Counted from the stretch's first letter, positions 26,843-36,158 are shown. The stretch is 64,000 bases of DNA from Paenibacillus glycanilyticus (GCF_030161375.1 NZ_BSSQ01000018.1:1-64000), one strand, 5' to 3'. A program made the numbers and translations. Notes: generated from the letters alone by a model not told the origin.

Positions 26843-28468
26843 ATGCGCCAACTACTCATTGTTGATGACCAATCGATTCTCGCCGACGATCTGGCAGACA
26901 TGTTGCCTTGGGAAGAAGCCGGCATCGATATTGTCCATAAAGCTTATTCCGGCCCTGAAGCCATTGAACTTATGCATGAACATGCGATCGACGTTGTTAT
27001 TACCGATATCCGGATGCCGGGCATGACCGGACTTGAGCTCATTCAGGAAATCAAGCAGAATTGGAAACATACGAAATGCATTCTCTTGTCCGGCTACTCC
27101 GATTTCGAGTATACCAAGCAGGCGCTTAAGCTGAAGTCCAGCGATTATTTGCTGAAGCCGGCATCCGACGACGAGCTGATGACCTCGGTCCGCCGCGCGA
27201 TTAAGGAGCTTGAGCAGGAGTGGCTGGAGATCAGCTCCATGCAACGCGCCATGTACTCCCTGCGCGAGCAGCTGCCCAAGCTGAGAGAGTATTTGCTTCT
27301 AGATATAATAAGCGGCAAGCAGTCGCTGTCTCCGCAGCGCTTGTCCAAGAAGCTCGCAACCTATTCGGTTCCCTTCCAGGAAAACGACGATGTCCACGTC
27401 ATGCTGCTTCGGATCGATGATGAGGATAAGCTGTATGATGACGGCGAGAGCGAAGCGTTAATCGATTACGCGCTCGCCAATATTGCGGAGGAAGTATTCG
27501 GGGATCAACTGGATATGTGGCATGGCAAAGATGTGAACGGGTTTATCGTGTGCCTCTTGAAAGCCACAGCAGGTTCGACCATAGCGAGTGATCTGGACGG
27601 CTGGATCGAGAGCCATGCCTTCCAGCTGCAGCATGTGGTGAAGTCCTATCTCAAGGTTGGCATCTCTATTCTGACGAGCAAGCGAGGCACCTTCCCGCAA
27701 GACGTAAGTCCTCTCTACCAGACTTCCATCACGAACTTCCGCCAGTTCGTCGGCAATGAACGGGAGATCTTCGTATCGCTGGCGAAGGAGCCGACACGCG
27801 GCACGCCGCAGCTGCTCGGGGAGTTGTACCGGCCTCCTTCCGTGCTGCAAATGCTGGAGTTAGGACAATGGGATGCCGCAAGCGACAAGCTTGAAGCGAT
27901 TTTCCGGGAAATCGAAGAGGAATGGAACGGCTCCCAGGAGCATGTGCTCGAGGCCTACTTCTCTATCGCGGCTACGCTTGCGGCGATTGCCCATAAGAAC
28001 AAAAAATGGCTGTCGGACATGATCGGCGAAGACTATCACGCATTTGCGAACGGCCGTCCGATCAACTCCGCCCAAGAGCTGCGGACTTGGACATCAAGGG
28101 CTATCGCTTCCTATCGGAATTCCGTACACTCAGAGGATAAGGATTCCCGCTCCGGCATTATCCGCAAAGTGCAGGAATTCATCCATAGCCACCTGGAGCA
28201 AGCTTCGCTTCATTCCATCTCGGCGCATGTTTATCTGAACCCTTCCTACCTGTCGAAGATCTACAAGACCGAAACAGGCGAAGGCATCAGCGAATACCTG
28301 CTGCGCGCCAGAATGGAGAAATCCGCTGAGCTGCTCACCCAAACCGAAGAAAAGATTTACGAAATCTCGGTTATGCTCGGCTACCAGAAGCCAAGTTATT
28401 TCATCCAGCTGTTCAAGAAACATTTTGGCATCACGCCGCAGGAGTACCGGAATAAGGTGACTAACTGA
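26843..28468 (+). CDS. YesN-family response regulator (AraC-type DNA-binding domain)
   Basis: A 541-residue regulator. The N-terminal receiver domain has the acidic pocket Asp8/Asp9, phosphoacceptor Asp55 in VITDIRMPG and the conserved Lys in LLKPASDDE. A middle region of ~280 residues of unclear fold leads to a C-terminal AraC-type double helix-turn-helix ending ISVMLGYQKPSYFIQLFKKH. It is co-transcribed with the sensor kinase and most likely activates the divergent permease and lipoprotein genes, and perhaps the GH16 gene, in response to the sugar sensed. Confidence 0.95.
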   Translation: MRQLLIVDDQSILADDLADMLPWEEAGIDIVHKAYSGPEAIELMHEHAIDVVITDIRMPGMTGLELIQEIKQNWKHTKCILLSGYSDFEYTKQALKLKSSDYLLKPASDDELMTSVRRAIKELEQEWLEISSMQRAMYSLREQLPKLREYLLLDIISGKQSLSPQRLSKKLATYSVPFQENDDVHVMLLRIDDEDKLYDDGESEALIDYALANIAEEVFGDQLDMWHGKDVNGFIVCLLKATAGSTIASDLDGWIESHAFQLQHVVKSYLKVGISILTSKRGTFPQDVSPLYQTSITNFRQFVGNEREIFVSLAKEPTRGTPQLLGELYRPPSVLQMLELGQWDAASDKLEAIFREIEEEWNGSQEHVLEAYFSIAATLAAIAHKNKKWLSDMIGEDYHAFANGRPINSAQELRTWTSRAIASYRNSVHSEDKDSRSGIIRKVQEFIHSHLEQASLHSISAHVYLNPSYLSKIYKTETGEGISEYLLRARMEKSAELLTQTEEKIYEISVMLGYQKPSYFIQLFKKHFGITPQEYRNKVTN

Positions 28469-28472
28469 TAGA

Positions 28473-28502
28473 GAGCTGTCCCCAAAGGGACAGCTCCTTT
28501 TT
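28473..28502 (+). terminator. Terminator of the YesM/YesN-type operon
   Basis: GAGCTGTCCC and its exact complement flank a 4-base loop, followed by CTTTTT, shortly after the regulator stop codon. Confidence 0.93.
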
Positions 28503-28532
28503 CGTAGCGGGTCGATCCTATAAGCGATTAAT

Positions 28533-29339
28533 CTACCGATGGATTAGCAAAGATTTGAGAGGCACCATCGACTCTTCCGGAACGTAATACTTGAATTTGT
28601 TGTCGCTAATCTGTCCAAGCAGCTGGCGCCGGAGCGGCCCCGCTCCTTGCAGCAGTTCCTCCGACGCCGAATGATAGTCGATTGGACGCACCCAGAGCGG
28701 GCTGTAGCCAAGGAACAACTGTCTTCTAGTGAACGCGGAGCGATTAGGAGAGCCGGCATGCCACAGGTTCTGGGCAAAGACGAACACGTCGCCCGGCTTT
28801 CCGCACACTTGAACCTCGCCGTCAAGCTGTTGTCGCACATCCTTGTTATTAGGATTGTACGGCAGCTTGTGACTGCCCGGAATCACTTTCGTATTGCCGC
28901 GATTCGGCTCCGACATATCGCTTAGAATATAACAAACCTTAATATAATAGGTTGCCGTCAAGTCGTTAATGACAGGAAACTTCGGATGAGGACCGTCTTG
29001 ATGCCAATCGATAAAGCTGCTCGTGGCGGTTTCCAGCTCGTTTGGATTCGGTTGTCTGATCGTAAGGTGAGAGATGTGAAGCTGAATGTTATAGCCAAGC
29101 AAATTAACGATTAATGGAAGAATGGCAGGCTGATCAATTAACTCTGCTATCTCGGCATGTCGTTCTACGCTGTTATAAATATTATGCGAAAGCGCTTCCG
29201 GTTCCGTCAAAACAATGTCGTCTATGGCGGCATTCAGACGGTTCACCTCATCCTGAGACAAAATACCCGGTATAATCAAATACCCTTGTTCGTGAAATTG
29301 CTCCATTAATTTCGGTAATTCCAAATGAGCTGTTGTCAT
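28533..29339 (-). CDS. Phytanoyl-CoA dioxygenase (PhyH) family protein
   Basis: A 268-residue Fe(II)/2-oxoglutarate-dependent oxygenase. The metal-binding facial triad can be read as His113 and Asp115 in DWHQDGPH and His194 in NLWHAGSP. Family members hydroxylate varied small molecules (fatty acyl-CoAs, ectoine, secondary metabolites). The substrate here cannot be deduced. It is transcribed away from an AraC-type regulator 120 bases distant, which suggests a small inducible unit. No partner biosynthetic genes lie next to it. Confidence 0.9.
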   Translation of the reverse strand: MTTAHLELPKLMEQFHEQGYLIIPGILSQDEVNRLNAAIDDIVLTEPEALSHNIYNSVERHAEIAELIDQPAILPLIVNLLGYNIQLHISHLTIRQPNPNELETATSSFIDWHQDGPHPKFPVINDLTATYYIKVCYILSDMSEPNRGNTKVIPGSHKLPYNPNNKDVRQQLDGEVQVCGKPGDVFVFAQNLWHAGSPNRSAFTRRQLFLGYSPLWVRPIDYHSASEELLQGAGPLRRQLLGQISDNKFKYYVPEESMVPLKSLLIHR

Positions 29340-29459
29340 CTTCCATACCTCCTACTTGTATTTCATTTAATTATATTTGTCTATCTGAATTGTTATAATG
29401 TAAGAGAAATCGATTTTACTTGTATATAATTTCACTCCAAGGAAAGGTGTTGTCGTCCA

Positions 29460-30257
29460 ATGAATGAAGGTCGGCTTCGTGAGCCCGATCTGCAATACCA
29501 CGTCTACGTGAAGGATACGCCCCAATTTCAGAAAACGCATGATACGTATGATCATTGGGCGATGTTTATCGTCGAGGATGGCGGTTTCGATTACAGAATG
29601 GGCAGCCAAAGCGGAAAAGCCGTCAAAGACGACATCGTACTATGCCCTCCTGATCTAACCTTCTACAGGCGAACAGACGGATTATCCTTTCATCTCATGG
29701 GTTTCCAATGGCTCAGTTGCCAAGAAGCCCCTCCGGATGCAGCGAATTTCCCGGAAATCGGCAAATTTCGGCTGTTGAACAACAAACGATTACAATCTAC
29801 CCTCTCCCAATTTCGCGAAGCCCAGTACTTGCAAGCCGGCGTAGGTCATGCCTACAAGAAGCATCTTCTTAAAGATTTGCTTTATTTGCTTCAAATTGAA
29901 CAAACCAAACAGCCTGCGAAATCATTGTTCAGCGAGAATCCCACTCTTCAGAAAGCCTTGCATCTGCTTCAGCAGCAAGCAGAATTCGGCTTATCCCTGA
30001 AGTCGGTTTCAGCGGAGCTTGGTCTTACCCAAGTACAGCTGACAAGACTGTTTGCACGCGAATTCCATATAACCCCTGGAGCTTACGCGGCTAATCTTAG
30101 AATGGACAAGGTGAAACAGCTTCTTGTTCACTCCACGCTTACCCTTGCCCAAATCTCCGAACATTGCGGATTTACCGACGAGCATCATTTGAGCAAAAGC
30201 TTCAAAAAGCTGTGCGGCGTGAATCCTTCTTCGTACAGAAAAACGCACAACGTATAA
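29460..30257 (+). CDS. AraC-family transcriptional regulator
   Basis: A 265-residue regulator. An N-terminal cupin-like sensor half (about residues 1-140) is followed by a C-terminal AraC helix-turn-helix pair with LTQVQLTRLFAREFHITP and the signature ISEHCGFTDEHHLSKSFKK. The start ATG has AAGGAAAGG about 12 bases upstream. Divergent orientation to the PhyH gene makes that gene its likely target. The inducer is unknown. Confidence 0.92.
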   Translation: MNEGRLREPDLQYHVYVKDTPQFQKTHDTYDHWAMFIVEDGGFDYRMGSQSGKAVKDDIVLCPPDLTFYRRTDGLSFHLMGFQWLSCQEAPPDAANFPEIGKFRLLNNKRLQSTLSQFREAQYLQAGVGHAYKKHLLKDLLYLLQIEQTKQPAKSLFSENPTLQKALHLLQQQAEFGLSLKSVSAELGLTQVQLTRLFAREFHITPGAYAANLRMDKVKQLLVHSTLTLAQISEHCGFTDEHHLSKSFKKLCGVNPSSYRKTHNV

Positions 30258-30287
30258 GAAGCATTAATGGTTCTGGCTACAAACGAA

Positions 30288-30320
30288 AAAAATAGCGGTG
30301 CACTTGGCACCGCTATTTTT
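30288..30320. terminator. Bidirectional terminator between AraC regulator and inositol monophosphatase genes
   Basis: AAAAATAGCGGTGC and its complement flank ACTT; A-rich and T-rich ends on both sides make it usable by the converging genes at 30257 and 30344. Confidence 0.93.
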
Positions 30321-30343
30321 TGAGATTTTCGGTTTGTATCAAA

Positions 30344-31201
30344 CTATTTCACGGCTTCCGCTGACGCAAGCGCATCAAGGAAAGGCTGATGCATCTTGCC
30401 ATTGGAAGCAACGACATTACGTACGCTAAGATTGTAAGTCTTGCCTTCGGTGTCCGTTACGGTACCGCCGGATTCCTGCACGAGCAGCGCCCCTGCCGCC
30501 AAATCCCAGCTGTTCAAGCCAATCTCCCAGAAGCCGCTTAACCGTCCGGCTGCCACATACGCCATATGCAAAGCTGCCGATCCGCCCGAACGAATGTTGC
30601 GAACCTGCGGCGCCATGGCCTGCAGCCCCTTCATGTTAAGAGGCAGCGCATAACCGGCATCTGCCGGGAACCCCGTCGCAATAAGGCTTGTTTTCAGCGT
30701 ATCTTCGCCCGATACTTGCATCCGTTTGCCATGAACGTAAGCCCCTTTGCCTTTCTCGGCAATAAACAGCTCATCGCGCATAGGGTCGTAAACGACGCCA
30801 AGAATAACTTCGCCTTTATGGGCAAGCGCAATCGATACGACAAAAAACGGGAAGCCGTGCACAAAGTTAGTCGTGCCGTCAATCGGATCAACAATCCACA
30901 AATATTCCGCGTCGCTTACTTCTTCCAGCGCGCGGGCCGACGCTTCAGGTCCCGGTTCAACGCCTTCTTCGCCAAGGAAGGAATGATGGGGAAAATGCGT
31001 CAGCACTAGACGTCTAATCAACGTCTCCGATCCTTTGTCCACTTCCGTTACCAGATCATGAGCAGAATATTTTATATCAAGCTTTTCATAGTTTCCTAGC
31101 TTGGTCTTAATCCATTCTCCCGCTTTAGCCGCGCAATTGATCGCCACGGCGGCGAAGCTTTTGCCTCCGACGACGGTGCCCTGCTGATCACTTACAGTCA
31201 C
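30344..31201 (-). CDS. Inositol monophosphatase family protein
   Basis: A 285-residue Mg-dependent phosphatase. The family motifs are present: GEEG (metal-ligand Glu), WIVDPIDGTTNFVHG (metal Asp residues) and WDLAAGALLVQESGG near the C-terminus. The family hydrolyses myo-inositol-1-phosphate or related sugar phosphates and some nucleotide substrates. The first in-frame start is a GTG at 31201 with only a weak upstream Shine-Dalgarno match, so the exact start is uncertain. It is probably monocistronic. Confidence 0.92.
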   Translation of the reverse strand: MTVSDQQGTVVGGKSFAAVAINCAAKAGEWIKTKLGNYEKLDIKYSAHDLVTEVDKGSETLIRRLVLTHFPHHSFLGEEGVEPGPEASARALEEVSDAEYLWIVDPIDGTTNFVHGFPFFVVSIALAHKGEVILGVVYDPMRDELFIAEKGKGAYVHGKRMQVSGEDTLKTSLIATGFPADAGYALPLNMKGLQAMAPQVRNIRSGGSAALHMAYVAAGRLSGFWEIGLNSWDLAAGALLVQESGGTVTDTEGKTYNLSVRNVVASNGKMHQPFLDALASAEAVK

Positions 31202-31350
31202 AGTCCATCACTCTACTCTCGTTATAATTTATAAAATGCTTTATTAATTGTATGTTTGTTTCTTATACGAATGACATCGCATACAAGTTTCGTACAAGTC
31301 GCAACAGGCAAAATATACACGTTCTATATTCTAAAAATATTACCGCAGTG

Positions 31351-32181
31351 TTAAAGCTCCGTCAAACCTTCGTAGATTAATTGCCCAGCGAGCAATAATA
31401 GAGTAATTCGGAGCAGCCAGAGCAGTCCTTTTCCGCTCATCCGCCCGGCGATCATCGCTCCCACCTTCCCGCCAATCCACGCGCCCGGCACAAGCGCAAG
31501 CACGATCCAATAATTGATCTCCCCAAGCCAGCCGTGCATCGCGCTCCCCAGAATCGAGGACAGAAATATAACAAACATCGAAGTAGCCGTTGCGGTATGC
31601 GGCGGAAAACGGAACAGCAGCACCATAAGCGGAACGAACAAGGAACCGCCTCCGATCCCGAACAATCCGGATATGAGGCCCACAGCAAATCCAATGGCTA
31701 GTGCGGGAACAATGGCATAACCGTACGTTTGCTCATGCCCTTTGGCATCAACGACGGTACGCTCTATCGGCCATTTCCGGTTGATTGGCTTCAGGTAATC
31801 CCGCGCCACAAGCAGTCCGGCCATGAGCAGCATAAACACGCCAAAGGACAGCGAGAATGCTCCGCCTTGAAGCTTGCCCGTCAGCGCCGATCCCAGCATG
31901 GCGGCAGGACCGCTCGTTATGAAGAACAACCAACCGCTCTTGAAGTCAACCAGCTTTTTCTTGGCGTAACTTAACGTAGAAGCAAGCGCCGTTACAATGA
32001 GCATCGTTAATGAGCTGCCCACAGCCGTAGCATGGCTAATCTCGCCGCCCGTCAGCTGGGGTCCCAGCAGCATAAGCACGGGCACGATAATAATCCCCCC
32101 GCCCAGGCCGACAATACTGCCGAACATGGCTGCCACTACGCCAAGCAACGCCAGAAGAATCCATTCCAACACGTTGATCAC
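31351..32181 (-). CDS. TauE/SafE-type sulfite or anion exporter
   Basis: A 276-residue membrane protein with about eight hydrophobic segments arranged as two similar halves. Each half carries a Gly-rich loop (GSIVGLGGGIIIVPVL in the first, GLFGIGGGSLFVPLMVLLF in the second), the fingerprint of the TauE/SafE family (formerly DUF81). These proteins move sulfite, sulfoacetate or related anions across the membrane. The start is a GTG with a weak ribosome binding site. No sulfur-metabolism genes are next to it, so the substrate is open. Confidence 0.9.
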   Translation of the reverse strand: MINVLEWILLALLGVVAAMFGSIVGLGGGIIIVPVLMLLGPQLTGGEISHATAVGSSLTMLIVTALASTLSYAKKKLVDFKSGWLFFITSGPAAMLGSALTGKLQGGAFSLSFGVFMLLMAGLLVARDYLKPINRKWPIERTVVDAKGHEQTYGYAIVPALAIGFAVGLISGLFGIGGGSLFVPLMVLLFRFPPHTATATSMFVIFLSSILGSAMHGWLGEINYWIVLALVPGAWIGGKVGAMIAGRMSGKGLLWLLRITLLLLAGQLIYEGLTEL

Positions 32182-32224
32182 CGCTTTCTCTTCTTGATGC
32201 CGTTAACCTATGTATTTGCACAAA

Positions 32225-32252
32225 ATAACACCGCCAAAATTGACGGTGTTAT
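32225..32252 (-). terminator. Terminator of uvsE
   Basis: ATAACACCG and its complement, with TATTTTG on the minus-strand 3' side, lies three bases after the uvsE stop codon. Confidence 0.8.
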
Positions 32253-32255
32253 CGA

Positions 32256-33272
32256 TCATGGCTCAATCTCTATTGTACTGCCGTCAAGAAACCGTATGCC
32301 GTTTCCAGATGCGGCTATTTCCTTAATATCCTCCATCAGCTTAAGCAGGGAGGCATCCTTCTGCTTCGCCTCAAGCATGCAGTCGATCCGCGGCGTTGCG
32401 GACGCAACACTGCGCAGAAATTGCAGCAGAGGCTCCGGCTCCAAGTAATCCGCATGCCCCCGGGGATCGGATAAGCTTTTTGGACTTGAAGCGTGAATTT
32501 TCGGCGGAAGCTCTCCCGCTTCAAGGCCCAGTCGTTGTTCCTCGATGCTCCAGGTCCGGGCAATCCGCGGCCATAAGCCCGCCGATAGCTCGTCCATCGT
32601 TATATCCCCGCTATTAACGGCATGATGATGAATATCGAGGACCATCGGTACGCCTACCGCCTCGGCAGCGGCCAAGGTTTCTCTTACGTCGAACGTTTTA
32701 TCGTCGTTCTCCAGCGTAACCCGTTGCTTATGCCGTTCCGACAAGGCGCCGAATTGCTGGACGAACCGCTCGGCGGACAACTTTTTATCCCCGTAAGCTC
32801 CGCCCATATGGATATTGCATTTCGAAGTTTCCGGAAGCTCCATTGCTTCAAGCATGCGGATATGGTATTCAAGATCCCGCTCCGAATTCACCAGAACATC
32901 AGGCCGGTTCGTGCTGAACACGCAGAAATGATCGGGATGAAACGACGTTCTCATACCTGTCTTTTTCGCAAAGTCGCCAATCTCTTTCATCGCGGGCTTT
33001 AGGGCGGGGAACGGATCCCAATCCGCCAGCTCGTTATGCGTAGAGAGAGGAATCAGCTTGGACGAGAAACGGTACATGTGGATGTCATGGGCATTCGCAT
33101 GCTTCATGACCCGAAGCGTGCTCCGCAGATTCTCTTCTGCGATGCGCTCAATCTTCCGCAATCCGGCTTCCCTGTCATTCAGCTTGCTAAAGTTCGCAAA
33201 GGTCATCGTCCGGGATGGCGAAGCGTTCTCTAGAATCATACTCATGGCGACAAAACCGAATCGGACGATCAT
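32256..33272 (-). CDS. uvsE: UV damage endonuclease UvsE/UvdE
   Basis: A 338-residue TIM-barrel endonuclease that nicks DNA 5' of UV photoproducts and starts an alternative excision repair route. The start MIVRFGFVAMSM and the segments FHPDHFCVF, NIHMGGAYGDK, LENDDKTF and VLDIHHHAVN with conserved His, Asp and Glu metal ligands match the family, as does the length. UvsE is common in spore-forming Bacillales. It follows a 105-residue unknown gene by 6 bases, so the two share a transcript. Confidence 0.94.
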   Translation of the reverse strand: MIVRFGFVAMSMILENASPSRTMTFANFSKLNDREAGLRKIERIAEENLRSTLRVMKHANAHDIHMYRFSSKLIPLSTHNELADWDPFPALKPAMKEIGDFAKKTGMRTSFHPDHFCVFSTNRPDVLVNSERDLEYHIRMLEAMELPETSKCNIHMGGAYGDKKLSAERFVQQFGALSERHKQRVTLENDDKTFDVRETLAAAEAVGVPMVLDIHHHAVNSGDITMDELSAGLWPRIARTWSIEEQRLGLEAGELPPKIHASSPKSLSDPRGHADYLEPEPLLQFLRSVASATPRIDCMLEAKQKDASLLKLMEDIKEIAASGNGIRFLDGSTIEIEP

Positions 33273-33278
33273 AATGAA

Positions 33279-33596
33279 TTATACCCTCTCTCCGAAAAAC
33301 ATCTCGTAAGCGAGAGCCGTCTGGATGCGCGCCTCCTCTTCATTCAGCTTGCGCACCAGTTCCATCTCCACTTCCGTCACTTCCTCGCCTTGGAAATTAA
33401 TTTCCGCAATGGAGGCGAGTACGCGAACGATTGCAATCGCTTCGTTATTAGGCGTATAAGCGATTACTTTCTGGCCGGTCGGGAAGACGCGGAACCCGCT
33501 CTTCACCATTTTGCCCCTACCGTATTCAAGCAATTCATACAACTCTTGCTCCGATTTGAATTTGCACACGGAATTGAACTCTGTTGCGAATCCCAT
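33279..33596 (-). CDS. Small conserved-looking protein of unknown function
   Basis: A 105-residue soluble protein I do not recognise. It is acidic, without signal peptide or membrane segment, and looks like a mixed alpha/beta fold with a helical, Glu-rich C-terminal half. It begins MGFATEFNSVCKFKSEQEL. Its last bases overlap the ribosome binding site of uvsE (GAGAGGG just before 33272), so the two are tightly coupled. Ddl lies upstream on the same strand with a 42-base gap. Confidence 0.8.
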   Translation of the reverse strand: MGFATEFNSVCKFKSEQELYELLEYGRGKMVKSGFRVFPTGQKVIAYTPNNEAIAIVRVLASIAEINFQGEEVTEVEMELVRKLNEEEARIQTALAYEMFFGERV

Positions 33597-33638
33597 CTGT
33601 ATCCCTCTATTCTTTATTAGTCCGACTTAACCGTTACG

Positions 33639-34763
33639 TTAATTACCGCCGCTACTTCCGTAATCTATGGTCTGTTTGTCGGCATAACGCTTAAACGCAA
33701 GTTCGATTAGCTTATCCAGCAAATCCTTATAAGGCAGTCCCGACTCCTTCCACATAAGCGGGTACATGCTGATCGGCGTAAAGCCCGGCATCGTGTTTAT
33801 CTCGTTGATGAACAGTTGCCCGTCTGTCTTCCGAAGGAAAAAATCAACCCGCGACAGCCCCGCCGCGTCAATCGCCAGAAAAGCGCGCAGCGCCATGTCT
33901 TTCACTGCCTCAGCTGTCTTGTTCGGGATATTGGCCGGAATGTGAATCGTAGACTTTCCGTCCACGTATTTGGCCTTGTAGTCGTAGAACTCATTGGACG
34001 GCACGATCTCCCCCGGCACGGAAACCTTCGGGTCCTCGTTGCCAAGCACGCTTATTTCGATCTCTCTGGCGTCCACGAATTCCTCTACGATAACCTTGCG
34101 GTCGAACCGGAACGCAAAATCGACTGCGGCGATCAGGTCTTCGCGGTTTTTCGCTTTGGTTATGCCGACGCTTGATCCCAGGTTAGCCGGTTTGACAAAA
34201 CACGGATACCCTAGCGCTACTTCGCATTCCATAATAAAAAAGGAGGCGTCCTTCTCCCACTGCGCCCGGTTGAAATAACGGAAGACGCATTGCGGCAGAC
34301 CCTCGTAGGCGAACACTTTTTTCATCGTTATCTTGTCCATCCCGACAGCGGAGGCCAAAACGCCCGCCCCTACGTAAGGGATGTCCGCGATTTCTAGCAG
34401 TCCTTGAATGGTGCCGTCTTCGCCAAACGTGCCATGAAGCAGCGGAAAGACGACATCAATCGGCTGCCCCCCTCCCGCGCTGCTCCCGGACAAACAGTCC
34501 AATAGCGGAGCAAGAGGATGAACCGGCACGGGAGGCACAGGAGCCCCGTCAACCGGATCGAGCCGAAGCTCATCCAGCCCGGCAGGCTGACCGCCAAGCA
34601 CCGGCCCGACTCTCCATTCGCCAAGCCTGGTAATATAAAACGGCGTTATTTCATATTTTGCGTAATCGAGCTCCCCCATCACCGCAAATGCCGTCTGCAG
34701 CGATACGTCATGCTCCCCCGACTTCCCTCCGTAAATCAACCCTAAGTGTACTTTCTTCCCCAT
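33639..34763 (-). CDS. ddl: D-alanine--D-alanine ligase
   Basis: A 374-residue ATP-grasp ligase that makes the D-Ala-D-Ala dipeptide for peptidoglycan. Motifs seen: LIYGGKSGEHDVSLQTA, LLHGTFGEDGTIQGLLE, VGMDKITMKKVF, the ATP-grasp stretch EFVDAREIEISVLG, the omega-loop YDYKAKY and FINEINTMPGFTPISMYP. The omega-loop Tyr is that of D-Ala-D-Ala rather than VanA-type D-Ala-D-Lac ligases. It lies 24 bases downstream of an amidase gene, a plausible wall-related pair. Confidence 0.96.
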   Translation of the reverse strand: MGKKVHLGLIYGGKSGEHDVSLQTAFAVMGELDYAKYEITPFYITRLGEWRVGPVLGGQPAGLDELRLDPVDGAPVPPVPVHPLAPLLDCLSGSSAGGGQPIDVVFPLLHGTFGEDGTIQGLLEIADIPYVGAGVLASAVGMDKITMKKVFAYEGLPQCVFRYFNRAQWEKDASFFIMECEVALGYPCFVKPANLGSSVGITKAKNREDLIAAVDFAFRFDRKVIVEEFVDAREIEISVLGNEDPKVSVPGEIVPSNEFYDYKAKYVDGKSTIHIPANIPNKTAEAVKDMALRAFLAIDAAGLSRVDFFLRKTDGQLFINEINTMPGFTPISMYPLMWKESGLPYKDLLDKLIELAFKRYADKQTIDYGSSGGN

Positions 34764-34787
34764 AGGTATCCTCCGGTATGAGTAATT

Positions 34788-36158
34788 TTAGAAGTGGTCC
34801 GCAATATGAAAAAAACGGTAGTTCGTCTGCTCCGTCCATGCGTAGGAATCGCGGTAATCCCAGAAGCGGTGTCTGCTTGGCACCGTATTGGCGTTCACCA
34901 GCGGCATCCCTGCCGCATCGAAAGCCGTTATGATCGTGCTGTGCTGGTACCGGTTATCTCCGTTCCAATCGTACGTTATAACGTCGCCAAGCTGCAGCTC
35001 CTCCACCGATTGGACAACGGTAGCATGAAGGCCGGAATTGCGTTTGGCCGACAAATAATTGGTGAGCGCATTGGACACAGCCCAGCTGTAGCTCCACCAT
35101 TCTTTGCCGCCGTTACGGCCTTTGTACCACCAGCCGCTTTCTCTTTTACCAGTATAGTTCATAGGCGCGTGGCCTGCAAAGAGACACTGGGAAATATAGT
35201 TAGTGCAGTTCACCTCGAACTCTTCATACGCCGGATTCCCTTCATTCCACCACCGGTCCGCATAAGCGGCCGCAAGCTCGCGCCGGTACGGGATTCCTTT
35301 TACCCGCTGTTTCAATTGCGGGAATTGATCGAGATTGAGAAACGGCGTTGAACGGTATACGGATGCTTCACGGAATTGATTGGCGATTTCTTCTTCGAGC
35401 AATCCATTGTATTCGTTCGCCCCAAACCTTGGCCTACGTTCGGCAATAACCGGTTCGATCCGGAATATGCGCCAGACGCCACCGGATAAAGCTAGCCATA
35501 ATCGCTCGTATTCGGTTCTTTCCTCTAAATAATAAAGACCCGATTGCTCCATTTGTCTTTTGACGTGAAGCTTCACCAGAACAGACACTTCGGAGGAGGA
35601 CTCATTCACCTTAACCAGTTCCGCTTTCGTCTCGCCGCGCGCCGGCAGCACGCCGCGGTAGAGGTCTCTTTCCCGCAGCCGTTCCAGCCGGTAACGCAGC
35701 CGGAGGCAGTGGTCCTTGTCATCTATATAATCTTCCATCGCCGCATAATGCTGATCTGTCTCCGCCTTATTGTACAAATTCACGTATTTGGATATGACCG
35801 ACTTCCATTCGCTTGCCGTTTCTCTGCTCTTAACGCCGGACTGTTCGGCGGAACGGAGCAAAGAAGACAGCTTCAGCGTTGCTTGCTTGGAGGCGGTATG
35901 ACCCGCAGACGGCTGGGCAGACTTTGTAGGTGCGGATTGGACGGACCGTTCGCCATGCCCCGTCAGGTTGCCCCGCTGCTGCTCATGCCGTGCATGATTG
36001 TCAGTAGGAGCTTCGAACATAACACGATGAGTTTCTGCCTCATCCGGCTTGCGTGTTGACTCGGACGGCCGGCTAACGCGGACTGCCGCCGGCTGGAGCA
36101 CCAAAGCTTTGTTTGGCTTATTGGCACGACTCCCTGTTCGGTCTGATCGCGTGGACAT
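34788..36158 (-). CDS. Amidase_6 domain protein
   Basis: A 456-residue protein. Residues 1-115 are low-complexity and charged, with no signal peptide. A helical middle region follows, and the last ~150 residues form a putative amidase (Amidase_6) domain with the Cys in EVNCTNYISQC and a His in YQHSTIITAFD. This fold is NlpC/CHAP-like and is usually a cell-wall or peptide amidase. The frame extends to 36260, but GGGAGGGG lies 5-6 bases before ATG 36158, so I start there. The lack of an export signal is odd for a wall enzyme; a cytoplasmic or spore role, or an unusual export route, is possible. Confidence 0.85.
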   Translation of the reverse strand: MSTRSDRTGSRANKPNKALVLQPAAVRVSRPSESTRKPDEAETHRVMFEAPTDNHARHEQQRGNLTGHGERSVQSAPTKSAQPSAGHTASKQATLKLSSLLRSAEQSGVKSRETASEWKSVISKYVNLYNKAETDQHYAAMEDYIDDKDHCLRLRYRLERLRERDLYRGVLPARGETKAELVKVNESSSEVSVLVKLHVKRQMEQSGLYYLEERTEYERLWLALSGGVWRIFRIEPVIAERRPRFGANEYNGLLEEEIANQFREASVYRSTPFLNLDQFPQLKQRVKGIPYRRELAAAYADRWWNEGNPAYEEFEVNCTNYISQCLFAGHAPMNYTGKRESGWWYKGRNGGKEWWSYSWAVSNALTNYLSAKRNSGLHATVVQSVEELQLGDVITYDWNGDNRYQHSTIITAFDAAGMPLVNANTVPSRHRFWDYRDSYAWTEQTNYRFFHIADHF

